From positions 1 through 64,000 of the forward strand of contig NZ_JBAKHX010000007.1 in assembly GCF_036906915.1 (NCBI RefSeq): a DNA stretch of 64,000 nt, written 5' to 3'. The notes under the pieces are model-generated. The model did no database searches and was not told where the DNA came from. It was given only the letters and a program-made list of their open reading frames with translations. Made by a program: the position numbers and the translations under genes. Positions 49,126 to 57,386 of the stretch are shown here, in pieces (within the stretch, counting starts at the first letter, position 1; every line of letters begins with the position of its first letter). The stretch is from Phytohabitans sp036906915. Lineage in GTDB: Bacteria > Actinomycetota > Actinomycetes > Mycobacteriales > Micromonosporaceae.

Positions 49126-49203
49126 CGATCAAGGGAGTTCGCATCGATCAAGGGCAAACGCACGCGGAAAAGAGATCCAACCACGTGCATTTGCCCTTGA
49201 TCG
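49126..49203 (+). repeat. dispersed palindromic repeat, copy A
   Basis: A 78-bp unit beginning CGATCAAGGGAGTTCGCATC; the inner part is an inverted repeat of GATCAAGGGCAAACGCACG with its imperfect complement. Copies B (56374, opposite orientation) and C (57272) share the same layout. It lies in the gap between tRNA-Ala and the SepX gene; no gene is seen between 49032 and 49334. Confidence 0.8.
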
Positions 49204-49334
49204 GCGCGGCGCGAGGCGCGCGGCGCGGCGCGACCGCGAGGAGGCGCGACCGCGAGGAGGCGCGGCGAGGACGCGAGGCGGAGCCGGGCACCGCCGCAAG
49301 CGGTGCGCGGCGTGCGCGGCGTACGCGGGGAGCG

Positions 49335-50156
49335 CTACGCGGAGTGAGCGGCGCCCGGGCGGCCGGCCTCGTAGGCGCGGCCGCGCAGGCCGCCCGCTCG
49401 CCGGTACGACACCGAGGCGGCTGGCAGCGAGCCGTCCACGCCCATCGCGGCCCGACGTACCGCTTCGCGCTGTGCTGCCAGGCGGCGCTGGTGCTCGCGC
49501 CGCGACGCGGCCCGCCGAGCCTGCTCGCGACGCACCTCGGCCTGCCGGGCGGCTAGCCAGGCGGCTTCGCGGGCTTCCAGGCGCCGGCGCCGGCGCTCCT
49601 CGATGGCGCGGTTGCGCAGGTGCACCACGTACACGCCCAGCAGGGTCGCGGTCACCGAGACGCCGATCCAGAACCCGGGGCCGACCACGACGACGCCGAC
49701 GAGTTCGACCAGGTTGAGCAGCAGCAGGGCGGCGAGCACGCGCCGGCGGCGGTATACGGCCGGGGTGTGGCGCCGGACCGGTGGGCGACGGCGCGGACGG
49801 CGGGCCTGGCGGGGCACCGAACGCAACCGCGAAGGGCGCCGGCCGGGTACCCCGGATACGGGGGCACCGGATACGGGCACGCCCGACACGGGAGCACCCG
49901 AAACAGGGAGGGCGGAGACAGGGATACCGGAGGCCGGTGCGCTGGCCCGAAGGGTGACAACGAGGGCACGACCGGCGCGGATTGGCCGTGGGCCGGGCAC
50001 GGTGCGGCGTCGACGGCGGCGCTCCAGCACCCGAGCCGTCGACTGCGCCCGCTCCGCCACCAGCCGCTCGGTAGCGTCGTACCGGCGGACGAGTGCCGGA
50101 GCGAGTGCGAGCAACCCGGCGGCGGCGAGGACGGCGAGGAGCACCGAGGTCGGCAC
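49335..50156 (-). CDS. sepX: SepX/GlpR-type divisome membrane protein
   Basis: 273 residues. One N-terminal membrane anchor (TSVLLAVLAAAGLLALAPAL), a middle linker, a pair of central hydrophobic helices (VLAALLLLNLVELVGVVVVG, FWIGVSVTATLLGVYVVHLR) and a long basic coiled C-terminus (RRRRLEAREAAWLAARQAEV). The linker contains an unusual tandem SG[AV]PVSG hexapeptide array (about residues 84-105). Position downstream of galU, moeA and a GNAT gene, as in Streptomyces, supports SepX/GlpR, a factor that stabilises FtsZ rings. GTG 50156 follows GGGAGGGG; GTG 50174 is the longer choice. Confidence 0.7.
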   Translation of the reverse strand: MPTSVLLAVLAAAGLLALAPALVRRYDATERLVAERAQSTARVLERRRRRRTVPGPRPIRAGRALVVTLRASAPASGIPVSALPVSGAPVSGVPVSGAPVSGVPGRRPSRLRSVPRQARRPRRRPPVRRHTPAVYRRRRVLAALLLLNLVELVGVVVVGPGFWIGVSVTATLLGVYVVHLRNRAIEERRRRRLEAREAAWLAARQAEVRREQARRAASRREHQRRLAAQREAVRRAAMGVDGSLPAASVSYRRAGGLRGRAYEAGRPGAAHSA

Positions 50157-50268
50157 CCTCACCCCTCCCGTCACACCGCTGTCCCAGTTAACTGAGGTTA
50201 CGAGTGGTTCAGTGAGAAAATTGCGCGCCGCGCCGTCCGGGACCGATAAAGATCATCGAATGACGAGG

Positions 50269-50895
50269 TCAGGACGTTGCGCGCACCCGGTGCCACCGTG
50301 CCAGAAGGCCGCCGTCGGCCGCGACATCCTCAGCCGTCAACGCGTATCCAATGTGGTCGCGCCAGCCGCCGTCGATGTGCATGTATCGCGGATGGTAGGC
50401 CTCTTCGCGGAATCCGAGCTTTTCCACCACCCGGCGGGACGGTTTGTTTTCCGGCCGGATGTTGACCTCGACGCGGTGCAGGCCGCCAGGGCCGAACGCG
50501 TGATCGACGGCCAGTGCCATCGCCGTCGGAATGACGCCCTTGCCCGCGACGCGGGAGTCGACCCAGTATCCGACGAACGCGGAGCAGAATGCCCGCCGCA
50601 CGATCGTGCCGAGGTTGATGTGCCCGACGAGCCGGCCGTTGAGGCACACCGCGAACGGCATGCTCTCGCCGCGCCGGGCGGACCGCTGCTGGTCGCGGAA
50701 TACGTACCGGAACGCGCTCGGTGAGTTCACTTCGGCCCACGGCCCTGGAGGCGACGACTCCCACGGTGCCAGCCACGCCTCGTTGGCGCGGCGCACTTCG
50801 GCCCAGCCGGCGGCGTCGGAACGCCGGTACGGCCGTAGCATCACCTGCCCGTCGGCGAGTACGGCGGGCCACCCGGGCGCGGACCAGAAGCTCAT
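50269..50895 (-). CDS. GNAT acetyltransferase, RimJ type
   Basis: 208 residues. GNAT fold with QVMLRPYRRSDAAGWAEVRR at the start, FAVCLNGRLVGHINLGTIVR, the acetyl-CoA loop in VGYWVDSRVAGKGVIPTAMA and HRVEVNIRPENKPSRRVVEK LGF at the end, typical of RimJ/RimL N-acetyltransferases. It lies between moeA (4-bp stop-start overlap at 50892-50895) and sepX in the conserved order. The target may be a ribosomal protein or another N-terminus; unknown here. Confidence 0.88.
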   Translation of the reverse strand: MSFWSAPGWPAVLADGQVMLRPYRRSDAAGWAEVRRANEAWLAPWESSPPGPWAEVNSPSAFRYVFRDQQRSARRGESMPFAVCLNGRLVGHINLGTIVRRAFCSAFVGYWVDSRVAGKGVIPTAMALAVDHAFGPGGLHRVEVNIRPENKPSRRVVEKLGFREEAYHPRYMHIDGGWRDHIGYALTAEDVAADGGLLARWHRVRATS

Positions 50896-52172
50896 CGTCG
50901 CCGGTCCAGCAGGAGCACGTCGACTGTGGACCCGGCCGCGGCGCTGGTGACCCGCTCGCCCAGCACCAGCAGGCCGTTCGCCTCGGCGAGGCCGGACATC
51001 GTGTATGGCCCACCGGGCAGCGGCTGGACCGTGTAGCCCCCGCCGCGCCGCTCGGCGACGTGGGCGGGCCGGAACTCGCGCAGCCCCGCCGGAGACGAAA
51101 CGGTCTCCAGCAGGTGCGCGCGGACGCTGGGCCGGAACACCGGGTCGGCACCGGCGAGCAGTTGGATGGCGGGCCGGGCGAGCATCTCGAAGCCGATCAG
51201 CGCGGCGGCTGGGTTACCGGGCAGACACACGATCGGCACCTCCTCACCACCGACCGTACCGAATCCCAGCGTCGTCCCGGGATACAGCGCCACCTCGTGG
51301 AACGTGACCGCACCGTCGCGCCTGGACAGGATGCGCCGCACCATGTCGCCGGGCCCGGTGCCGGTGCCGCCGGTCGTGACGATGAGGTCGGCCCGCAGCG
51401 TCTGATCCTCGAGGAGCCCCCGCAGCCCCTCGGGATCGTCGTCGCAGATGCCCACCCGGTAGGCGAGCGCGCCGGCCTCGACCGCCGCGGCGGTGAGGGC
51501 GTGCGAGTTGGCGTCGACCACCTGGCCCGGCTGGCTCGCCCGGCCCACGTCGACCAGCTCGTCGCCGGTCGCCACGACCACGACGCGTGGGCTGGAACGC
51601 ACGACGATGTGGCCAACGCCGGTCGCCGCGAACACCGCGACCAGCGCCGGCGAGATGGTGGTGCCGGCGCGTGCCAGCACCGTGCCGGCGACCAGCTCCT
51701 CGCCGGCACGACGCAGGCCGTACCCGCGTTTGGGCGCCCGGAAGATCTCGACCGCGGCCATGCCCTGGTCGGTCCACTCCACCGGCACCACGACGTCGGC
51801 GGCGGCGGGCAGTGGTGCGCCCGCCGCCACGGAGAAGCAGGTGCCAGGGTTGATGCGTACCGGGCGCCAGCTCGCGGCGCCCAGGTCGCCGACCACGTTG
51901 AGCCGTACCGCGCCGCCCCGGCCGCCGTCGAGCGATGCCGAGGCGGCGGCCACGTCTTCCCAGCGCGCCGCGTATCCGTCGACGGCCGCGTGGTCGAACG
52001 CCGGGTAGGCGTGTGCGGCGATCACGTCCTGTGCGAGGACGTTGCCGTACGCCTGGGTGATGTCGAGGTCGAGCGGGGGCAACGCCCGCAGCCTGCGCAG
52101 CACACTGCCCAGGTAGTCAGCGAGCGGCGTCAGCTCGTTGGCGGCCGCCTCGGCATCGGCCGTCGACGTCAT
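50892..52172 (-). CDS. moeA: molybdopterin molybdotransferase MoeA
   Basis: 426 residues. MoeA domains in order: DYLGSVLRRLRALPPLDLDI, AYPAFDHAAVDGYAARWEDV (conserved D..AMDGYA-like segment), VPVEWTDQ, VVVVATGDELVDVGRASQPG, then the MoCF domain DLIVTTGGTGTGPGDMVRRI and VPIVCLPGNPAAALIGFEML. It inserts molybdate into adenylylated molybdopterin in the cytoplasm. The ATG at 52172 overlaps the stop of a 27-codon micro-ORF whose first seven codons duplicate its own N-terminus (MTSTADA). Confidence 0.93.
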   Translation of the reverse strand: MTSTADAEAAANELTPLADYLGSVLRRLRALPPLDLDITQAYGNVLAQDVIAAHAYPAFDHAAVDGYAARWEDVAAASASLDGGRGGAVRLNVVGDLGAASWRPVRINPGTCFSVAAGAPLPAAADVVVPVEWTDQGMAAVEIFRAPKRGYGLRRAGEELVAGTVLARAGTTISPALVAVFAATGVGHIVVRSSPRVVVVATGDELVDVGRASQPGQVVDANSHALTAAAVEAGALAYRVGICDDDPEGLRGLLEDQTLRADLIVTTGGTGTGPGDMVRRILSRRDGAVTFHEVALYPGTTLGFGTVGGEEVPIVCLPGNPAAALIGFEMLARPAIQLLAGADPVFRPSVRAHLLETVSSPAGLREFRPAHVAERRGGGYTVQPLPGGPYTMSGLAEANGLLVLGERVTSAAAGSTVDVLLLDRRR

Positions 52173-52252
52173 GTCACGGCCTCGCGGATCACCGTGAGCG
52201 GCCGCAAAGAACGGCCGGCAGCGCCCCTACAAGCATCGGCCGTGGATGTCAT
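52169..52252 (-). CDS. 27-codon micro-ORF between galU and moeA
   Basis: MTSTADACRGAAGRSLRPLT then VIREAVT. Its ATG overlaps the galU stop (ATGA) and its stop overlaps the moeA start (ATGA). Codons 1-7 encode the same peptide as moeA codons 1-7 (MTSTADA) with two silent differences, so it arose by duplication of the moeA start. It would pass ribosomes from galU to moeA. Whether the peptide itself matters is unknown. Confidence 0.5.
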   Translation of the reverse strand: MTSTADACRGAAGRSLRPLTVIREAVT

Positions 52253-53181
52253 GTAAAGGTCCCCACAAAGTCGGTCAGCCACTCGCGGAACGCGGGGCCA
52301 AGGTCGTCGCGCTGAGACGCGAGCTGCACCACCGCCTGCAGGTAGCCGAGGGGCATCCCGGTGTCGTAGCGCGTGCCCCGATACACGATGCCGTGCACCG
52401 GCGTGCCCTCGGCGAGCAGCAGCGCCATCGCGTCGGTCAACTGGATCTCGTTTCCGCTGCCCGGCTTGGTGCGCTTGATCGCGTCGAAGATGTCCCCCGG
52501 CAGCACGTAGCGCCCGAGGACCGCGAGGTTGCTCGGAGCGTCGGCCGGCGCGGGCTTTTCGACGAGCCCGGTGACCCGGACGACCTCGCCGATCTCGCTG
52601 AGCCCCTCTTCGGCGGGGGTGACGGAGGCGATGCCGTACCGCTTGGTCTCCTCGGGCTCGACCTCCATGAACGCCAGCACGATGCCGCCGGTGCGGGCCT
52701 GCAGCTCCAGCATCGGGGGCAGCAGCGGCTCGGCCAGGTCGACGAACTCGTCGCCGAGCATCACCGCGAACGGCGCGTCGCCCACATGCGACTCGGCGCA
52801 CCCGACGGCGTGGCCGAGGCCGAGCGGCTCACCCTGGCGGCACGTGTAGATCTCGGCGAGCTCGCTGGGCTTGCGCACGGCGGCGAGCCGCTCGGCGTCG
52901 CCCTTCTCTTCGAGGCGCGACTCCAGATAGGGCTGCCGGTCGAAGTGGTCGACCATCGACGTCTTGCCCCTGCCGGTGATCAGCAGGACGTCACCGATTC
53001 CCGCCGCGGCGGCCTCCTCCACGATGTACTGGAGGACCGGCCGGTCGACGACCGGCAGCAGTTCCTTGGGCACGGCCTTGGTAGCGGGGAGGAACCGGGT
53101 CGCCAAACCGGCGGCGGGAATAACGGCCTTGACCGCACGCCGTCCTGCGGGGATGACTGGGGTGGCTGCGTGCTCCGACAT
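52249..53181 (-). CDS. galU: UTP-glucose-1-phosphate uridylyltransferase
   Basis: 310 residues. Nucleotidyltransferase motif KAVIPAAGLATRFLPATKAV P at residues about 18-38, then ELLPVVDRPVLQYIVEEAAA, FAVMLGDEFVD (metal-binding Asp) and GLVEKPAPADAPS, GRYVLPGDIFDAI. It makes UDP-glucose, a precursor for glycans and teichoic-type polymers. First gene of the galU-(micro-ORF)-moeA-GNAT-sepX run. Confidence 0.94.
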   Translation of the reverse strand: MSEHAATPVIPAGRRAVKAVIPAAGLATRFLPATKAVPKELLPVVDRPVLQYIVEEAAAAGIGDVLLITGRGKTSMVDHFDRQPYLESRLEEKGDAERLAAVRKPSELAEIYTCRQGEPLGLGHAVGCAESHVGDAPFAVMLGDEFVDLAEPLLPPMLELQARTGGIVLAFMEVEPEETKRYGIASVTPAEEGLSEIGEVVRVTGLVEKPAPADAPSNLAVLGRYVLPGDIFDAIKRTKPGSGNEIQLTDAMALLLAEGTPVHGIVYRGTRYDTGMPLGYLQAVVQLASQRDDLGPAFREWLTDFVGTFT

Positions 53182-53190
53182 GCGCCGAGA

Positions 53191-55239
53191 CTATCGGCCA
53201 CGGCCCTGTCGCGGCGGTTGAGTCCCAGGTGACGCGCCGCCGGCTCGGGGAAGATCGTCGTCGGGCGAGGCCGCTCCGGCCGGTACCGCGATCTCCAGGG
53301 CCGGCGGCCGCTTACCGCCGGTCGCCACTCGGTAACCGTCGCGACCTGCGGCCTTGGCGGCGTAGAGCGCGTCGTCCGCGGCGTCCAGCACCTGGGCGCC
53401 GGTGACGCCGTGGTCGGGATAGACGGCGATACCAATGGAGACCGTGACGTCGATGGATGACTCGGGGCCGATGGACACCGGGACTTCCCTGACGGACGCG
53501 CCCAGCCGCTCGGCGACGATCGTGCCGCCGCGGGCGTCGGTCTCCGGGAGCAGCACCACGAACTCCTCACCGCCCTGCCGAAACGCCAGGTCAACCTCGC
53601 GAACCTCGGATCGCACGCGCCGGGCGAACTCGGCCAGCACCGCGTCGCCGGCCGCGTGCCCGTACGTGTCGTTGACCTCCTTGAAGCGATCGAGGTCGAG
53701 GGCGAGCACGGTCAGCATCCGCCCGAACCGGGTGGCCCGTTCGACCTCGCGCCGGATCGACTCTTTCAGATACCGGTAATTCCAGAGGCCGGTCAGTGGG
53801 TCGGTCAGCGAGAGCCGCTGCGCCTCCTCGTGCACCCGCACGTTCTCGACGGCGACGGCCGCCTGCCCGGCGAACGTTCGCAGCGTCACGAGGTCGGCGT
53901 CGTCGAACTCGTCCGAGCCGAGCCGGTCGTAGAGGGCCAGCACGCCGAGCGCGGGCGGTTCCACGTCGCCGACCGGGGCGGGCCGGGCGAACGGAACCGC
54001 TATGTAGGTGCGGCAGCGCGGCTCGTGGTCGGCGAGCGGTGGGCCGTCGCGGTCGACCCGGCCGCGCCGTGGTTCGCCGGTGGCGGCGACCGTGCCGAGC
54101 AGCCCACTGCCGGGCAGCACCCGCAGCTCGGCCCAGTCGTCGTCGAGCCCTTCGGCGCACTGCGCGGCCAGGACCCCGGTCGCCGGGTCGAGCAGCAGCA
54201 CCACGCCCGAGTGCGCGCCGGTGGCGGCCTGCGCGGTCTGGAGCAGCACCCGCAGGATGCGCTGCAGGTCGTGGGTGCTCGACATGGTGTCGCCGAGCAC
54301 GGCCAGGTGCCCGCGCAACTGATCCCGGCTGGCGGTGAGCGCCTGCACGTACGCCTGCGTCTCGCGGGTCATCCGGTTGAAGGTCGCCGCCAACCGCCCC
54401 ACCTCGTCGTGCGCGCGCACGGGCACCCGCGCGGCCAGGTCGCCGCCCGCCACCCGGTCGGCCGCCGCGCCGAGTTCGGCGAGCGGTCGCGTGGTCGTGC
54501 GGGCAAGCCACCAGGCGGCGAGCACGGCGACCAGGCCGGCGAGGATCACGGTGGCGACGAGGACCGCGTACAGCCCCTGCGGTTCGCTGCGCGGGACGGA
54601 GAGGACGAGCGGCAGCGGCTGCCCGGGGGCGGGGTCGAGGCGCCGGATGTAGCGGTCGCCAGCGGTGTTGGTGGAGGTGTCTCCGCGTACTCGATCGGCA
54701 GCCTGGAGCACGGCGGCGCGTGCTTCGGGCGACTCGGTCGTGTGGGCACTCCCGCCCCGCAGCGTGATCGCCGCGCCAGCGGCGCCGGCGAGCCGCGCGA
54801 CGAACGCCGCGTCCACCGTTTCCGCCACCTCGACCACACCGACCACCGCGCCCGTCGTGTCGCGGATCTCCACGCGGGCGCCGACCGCCTGGTAGCCGGC
54901 CGCGGCATCCGCGCAGCCCGCCCAGGGCTGCGCGGGCGCGCCCGGCGTCGTGAACGCGTCGAAGCGAACGGCGGCCGCGAGGCCGCGCGCGACAACCTGG
55001 TTGGCGGCCGCGACGCGCTGGTCGGGCGCGGCGAGGGCGACCGCGTCGGCGGCCGCGTGCAGCCGCTGGCACAGTGCGCCCACCGACGTGCGCACGGCGG
55101 TCGCGGCGAGGTCGAGGCGCTCGACCGACCGGTCCCGGCTCGTCGCGGCGAAGGTGGCGCCCACGAAGAACGCCCCCAGCAGCACCGGACCGAGCACCAC
55201 CGCGAGGAACGCCGTGGTCAACCGGCCGCGCAGCGTCAT
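53191..55239 (-). CDS. membrane diguanylate cyclase-type protein (HAMP-GAF-GGDEF)
   Basis: 682 residues. Two membrane helices (TAFLAVVLGPVLLGAFFVGA near residue 10; VLVATVILAGLVAVLAAWWL near 225) flank an external sensor domain; then a HAMP domain (TTRPLAELGAAADRVAGGDL), a GAF domain (RILRVLLQTAQAATGAHSGV ... YIAVPFARPAP) and a GGDEF domain. The active-site motif is GGEEF (residues 556-560) with an RxxD inhibitory site five residues ahead (REVD), so c-di-GMP synthesis and product feedback are likely. The Ala/Pro-rich tail is disordered. Confidence 0.92.
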   Translation of the reverse strand: MTLRGRLTTAFLAVVLGPVLLGAFFVGATFAATSRDRSVERLDLAATAVRTSVGALCQRLHAAADAVALAAPDQRVAAANQVVARGLAAAVRFDAFTTPGAPAQPWAGCADAAAGYQAVGARVEIRDTTGAVVGVVEVAETVDAAFVARLAGAAGAAITLRGGSAHTTESPEARAAVLQAADRVRGDTSTNTAGDRYIRRLDPAPGQPLPLVLSVPRSEPQGLYAVLVATVILAGLVAVLAAWWLARTTTRPLAELGAAADRVAGGDLAARVPVRAHDEVGRLAATFNRMTRETQAYVQALTASRDQLRGHLAVLGDTMSSTHDLQRILRVLLQTAQAATGAHSGVVLLLDPATGVLAAQCAEGLDDDWAELRVLPGSGLLGTVAATGEPRRGRVDRDGPPLADHEPRCRTYIAVPFARPAPVGDVEPPALGVLALYDRLGSDEFDDADLVTLRTFAGQAAVAVENVRVHEEAQRLSLTDPLTGLWNYRYLKESIRREVERATRFGRMLTVLALDLDRFKEVNDTYGHAAGDAVLAEFARRVRSEVREVDLAFRQGGEEFVVLLPETDARGGTIVAERLGASVREVPVSIGPESSIDVTVSIGIAVYPDHGVTGAQVLDAADDALYAAKAAGRDGYRVATGGKRPPALEIAVPAGAASPDDDLPRAGGASPGTQPPRQGRGR

Positions 55240-55305
55240 TTCGCCTCCTCAATGGGATGCTGACACAGCAGTGCGGCAGCGGGCCGTTTGTGGCAGGAGT
55301 GTGGC

Positions 55306-55893
55306 GTGTCGGATTTTTCATCAAAAGCAGCCATGCGCACCGCGCTGCTCGCGCGCCGCCGGGCGCTGCCCGCATCGTCGCTGGCAGAAGCAGCCGCGTC
55401 CGTCCTGGCTCAGCTGGCATCTCTTGTACGCGGACACGCGCCGGCCCGCGTTGCCGGATACGTGCCGATCGGGGCGGAACCGGGCGGACCCGGGCTCCCC
55501 GACGCACTCGCCGGCGCGTTGGGGCCCGAGGGGCGGCTGCTGCTGCCGGTGCTCCTGCCCGACCAGGACCTCGACTGGGCCGACTACGCCGGGCACGCCT
55601 CGCTGACCCCGGGCGCGCGAGGGCTGCGCGAGCCGAGCGGGCGTCGGCACGGCGTCGACGCGGTGGCCGAGGCGGAGCTGGTCGTCGTGCCGGCGGTCGC
55701 CGTCGACCGGCGCGGCGTGCGGCTTGGCCGGGGCGGCGGCTCGTACGACCGGGCCCTGGCCCGGGCCACCGGGCTGACCGTGGCACTGTTGCACGACGGC
55801 GAACTCGTCGACGAGGTGCCCGCCGAGGCACACGACCAGCGAGTGCGGGCGGTGATCACTCCGGGTGACGGGTTGGTGATGTTCACCGCCTGA
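55306..55893 (+). CDS. 5-formyltetrahydrofolate cyclo-ligase
   Basis: 195 residues. Family motifs: AMRTALLARRRALPASSLAE, VAGYVPIGAEPGGP, LVVVPAVAVDRRGVRLGRGG GSYDRAL (the ATP/Mg2+ GRGGGYYDR-like signature) and HDQRVRAVITP. It converts 5-formyl-THF to 5,10-methenyl-THF, using ATP. GTG 55306 is chosen for the AGGAG spaced 6 bp; GTG 55288 is longer. Divergent from the GGDEF gene. Confidence 0.92.
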   Translation: MSDFSSKAAMRTALLARRRALPASSLAEAAASVLAQLASLVRGHAPARVAGYVPIGAEPGGPGLPDALAGALGPEGRLLLPVLLPDQDLDWADYAGHASLTPGARGLREPSGRRHGVDAVAEAELVVVPAVAVDRRGVRLGRGGGSYDRALARATGLTVALLHDGELVDEVPAEAHDQRVRAVITPGDGLVMFTA

Positions 55894-55973
55894 ACTGGAC
55901 GCTGGCCGGGGTCATGCCGCACTATTAGCACTCGGATAGGTGGAGTGCCAGGTTTCAGGGTTCAGGAGGAGCC

Positions 55974-56318
55974 GTGCCCACGTACCAGTACGCCTGCACC
56001 GCATGCGGACACCAGCTCGAGGCGGTGCAGTCCTTCGCCGACGAGCCGTTGACCGAGTGCCCGGCGTGCGAGGGTCGGTTGCGCAAGCTGTTCGGCTCCG
56101 TCGGAGTGGTGTTCAAGGGTTCGGGCTTCTACCGCACCGACTCACGCCCGGCGGAAAAGGCGTCAAGCTCCTCGACCTCGTCGTCTTCGTCGAAGTCCTC
56201 GTCCGACTCGTCGACCTCGTCGTCGGGCTCATCGGGTTCGTCGTCGGGCTCGTCCTCGTCCGACTCGTCGAGCTCGTCTTCGACGTCCAAGTCCTCCGCG
56301 CCGGCCCCCGCCGCCTAG
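55974..56318 (+). CDS. FmdB-family zinc-ribbon protein with Ser-rich tail
   Basis: 114 residues. FmdB ribbon PTYQYACTACGHQLEAVQSF, LTECPACEGRLRKLFGSVGV with two CxxC pairs, then the conserved VFKGSGFYRTD. The last about 55 residues are almost all Ser (with Lys, Asp, Gly), encoded by many TCG/TCC codons, a low-complexity tail longer than usual. Start GTG 55974 follows GGAGGA. Often found next to 5-FTHF cyclo-ligase in actinobacteria, as here. Confidence 0.9.
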   Translation: MPTYQYACTACGHQLEAVQSFADEPLTECPACEGRLRKLFGSVGVVFKGSGFYRTDSRPAEKASSSSTSSSSSKSSSDSSTSSSGSSGSSSGSSSSDSSSSSSTSKSSAPAPAA

Positions 56319-56373
56319 CCCCGGCCCCTTGCCGCCCACGGCGCCCCTCGCCGCCCCTGGCGCCCCTTGCCGT

Positions 56374-56451
56374 CGATCAAGGGCAAACGCACGTGCTTTG
56401 ATCTCTTTTCCGCGTGCGTTTGCCCTTGATCCATGCAGATCTCCTTGATCG
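56374..56451 (-). repeat. dispersed palindromic repeat, copy B
   Basis: Same unit as copy A in the opposite orientation: contains CGATCAAGGGCAAACGCACG and TTTGCCCTTGATC, with the outer GATCTCCTTGATCG. The shared spacer is CGGAAAAGAGATC as read on the minus strand. Confidence 0.8.
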
Positions 56452-56487
56452 ACGTGGCCCCGCGCGGGACGCCTTCCCCGGCCAGAG

Positions 56488-56515
56488 TTATCCACAGGCT
56501 GGCAGGTTATCCACA
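56488..56515 (+). promoter_or_regulatory. two perfect DnaA boxes
   Basis: TTATCCACA occurs twice in the same orientation (56488-56496 and 56507-56515), start to start 19 bp, in the gap between fmdB and the SAF gene. These match the consensus high-affinity DnaA box. No dnaA/dnaN genes are near, so this is not oriC; a DnaA-regulated promoter or titration site is possible. Confidence 0.6.
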
Positions 56516-56567
56516 GGGCAGCGCTCAGCGAGCGCTGATCGGTGGTCGGGTTGCCTAACCTGCCGAC

Positions 56568-57086
56568 ATGCGGGAACCCCGACTCGACCCGGTACGCCGG
56601 CCGCGACTGCCTCGGGCCCGCACCACGCTGCGCCTCATGCTCGTCGCGGCGCTGCTGCTGACCGCGGCCGCCGCGCTTTACGCCGGCGAGCCCTCCTGTC
56701 CCCCACCCGCTGTTTCGGGCGCGTCCACACCCGTGCCGGCCAGCGGTGATCAGCCTTCCGCGGACCGGACGCCCGACGCCCGCGGCCCCGGCGAGCCCGC
56801 GCCGGCCCACTCGGCCCCTGGCAGTAGCCGACTCGCGCCGCCGTCGGGCACTGTCGGGGTGCCTGTGCGGCTTGCCGACCCGGCAGCGCTCGCGCTCGTC
56901 CACCCGGGTGACCGCGTTGATCTGCTGGCCAGCGGGCGCCAGCCCGCCGTGCTCGCGACCGACGCCCTGGTGCTCGCGGTGGCCCTCGACGAGGGCGCGC
57001 TACTGCTCGCCCTGGGCCCGGCTCAAGCGCGCAAGACGGCCAGCGCCCGACCGGGCACCGCTTTCAGCATCATCGTCCGCCGCTAG
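56568..57086 (+). CDS. SAF-domain (CpaB/RcpC-like) protein
   Basis: 172 residues. N-terminal membrane helix (LRLMLVAALLLTAAAALYAG), a Pro/Ala-rich linker of about 50 residues, then VPVRLADPAALALVHPGDRV, DLLASGRQPAVLATDALVLA, VALDEGALLLALGPAQARKT, the SAF/RcpC fold of Flp pilus assembly proteins. No tad genes are visible nearby, so it may serve another envelope role. The gene starts about 52 bp after the DnaA boxes. Confidence 0.75.
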   Translation: MREPRLDPVRRPRLPRARTTLRLMLVAALLLTAAAALYAGEPSCPPPAVSGASTPVPASGDQPSADRTPDARGPGEPAPAHSAPGSSRLAPPSGTVGVPVRLADPAALALVHPGDRVDLLASGRQPAVLATDALVLAVALDEGALLLALGPAQARKTASARPGTAFSIIVRR

Positions 57087-57271
57087 GGCCTGTCGAGATG
57101 GATGACCGGGCGGCGCCGGTCGAACGACTCGCCGCTCTTCCGTCGCCGCGTGCACCCTCGCACGGGCGTGGCAGCGGTTGCGCGGTGTCGGCGCGGGCCG
57201 CGCTTTCCCCGACGTTCCGGCGACCTGTGCCGGCTGGCGAGGCGCAGCGCGATCGGCGTGTCCCGCGGCGC

Positions 57272-57348
57272 CGATCAAGGAGATTCGCATCGATCGAGGG
57301 CGGATGCACGTGGATCGGAGATCAAAGCACGCGCTTTGCCCTTGATCG
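57272..57348 (+). repeat. dispersed palindromic repeat, copy C
   Basis: Starts CGATCAAGGAGATTCGCATC; continues GATCGAGGGCGGATGCACG, GGAGATCAAAGCACGCGC and TTTGCCCTTGATCG. More diverged in the middle than A and B. Sits between the SAF gene and the small gene at 57387, a stretch (57087-57386) without another gene. Confidence 0.75.
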
Positions 57349-57386
57349 ACGGGAGAGGCGCGCGCCGGGCCGGGGCGACGGGTGGG

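Noticed and set aside
49124..49205. Small RNA gene at repeat copy A
   Set aside because: The same unit occurs at two further places without promoter or terminator context, so a dispersed repeat explains it better.
53591..55831. 746-residue Arg/Pro-rich minus-strand frame
   Set aside because: Shifted reading of the GGDEF gene; the GGEEF, HAMP and GAF motifs are in the other frame.
56488..56515. Chromosomal origin of replication
   Set aside because: Only two DnaA boxes and no dnaA, dnaN, gyrB or parAB genes nearby.
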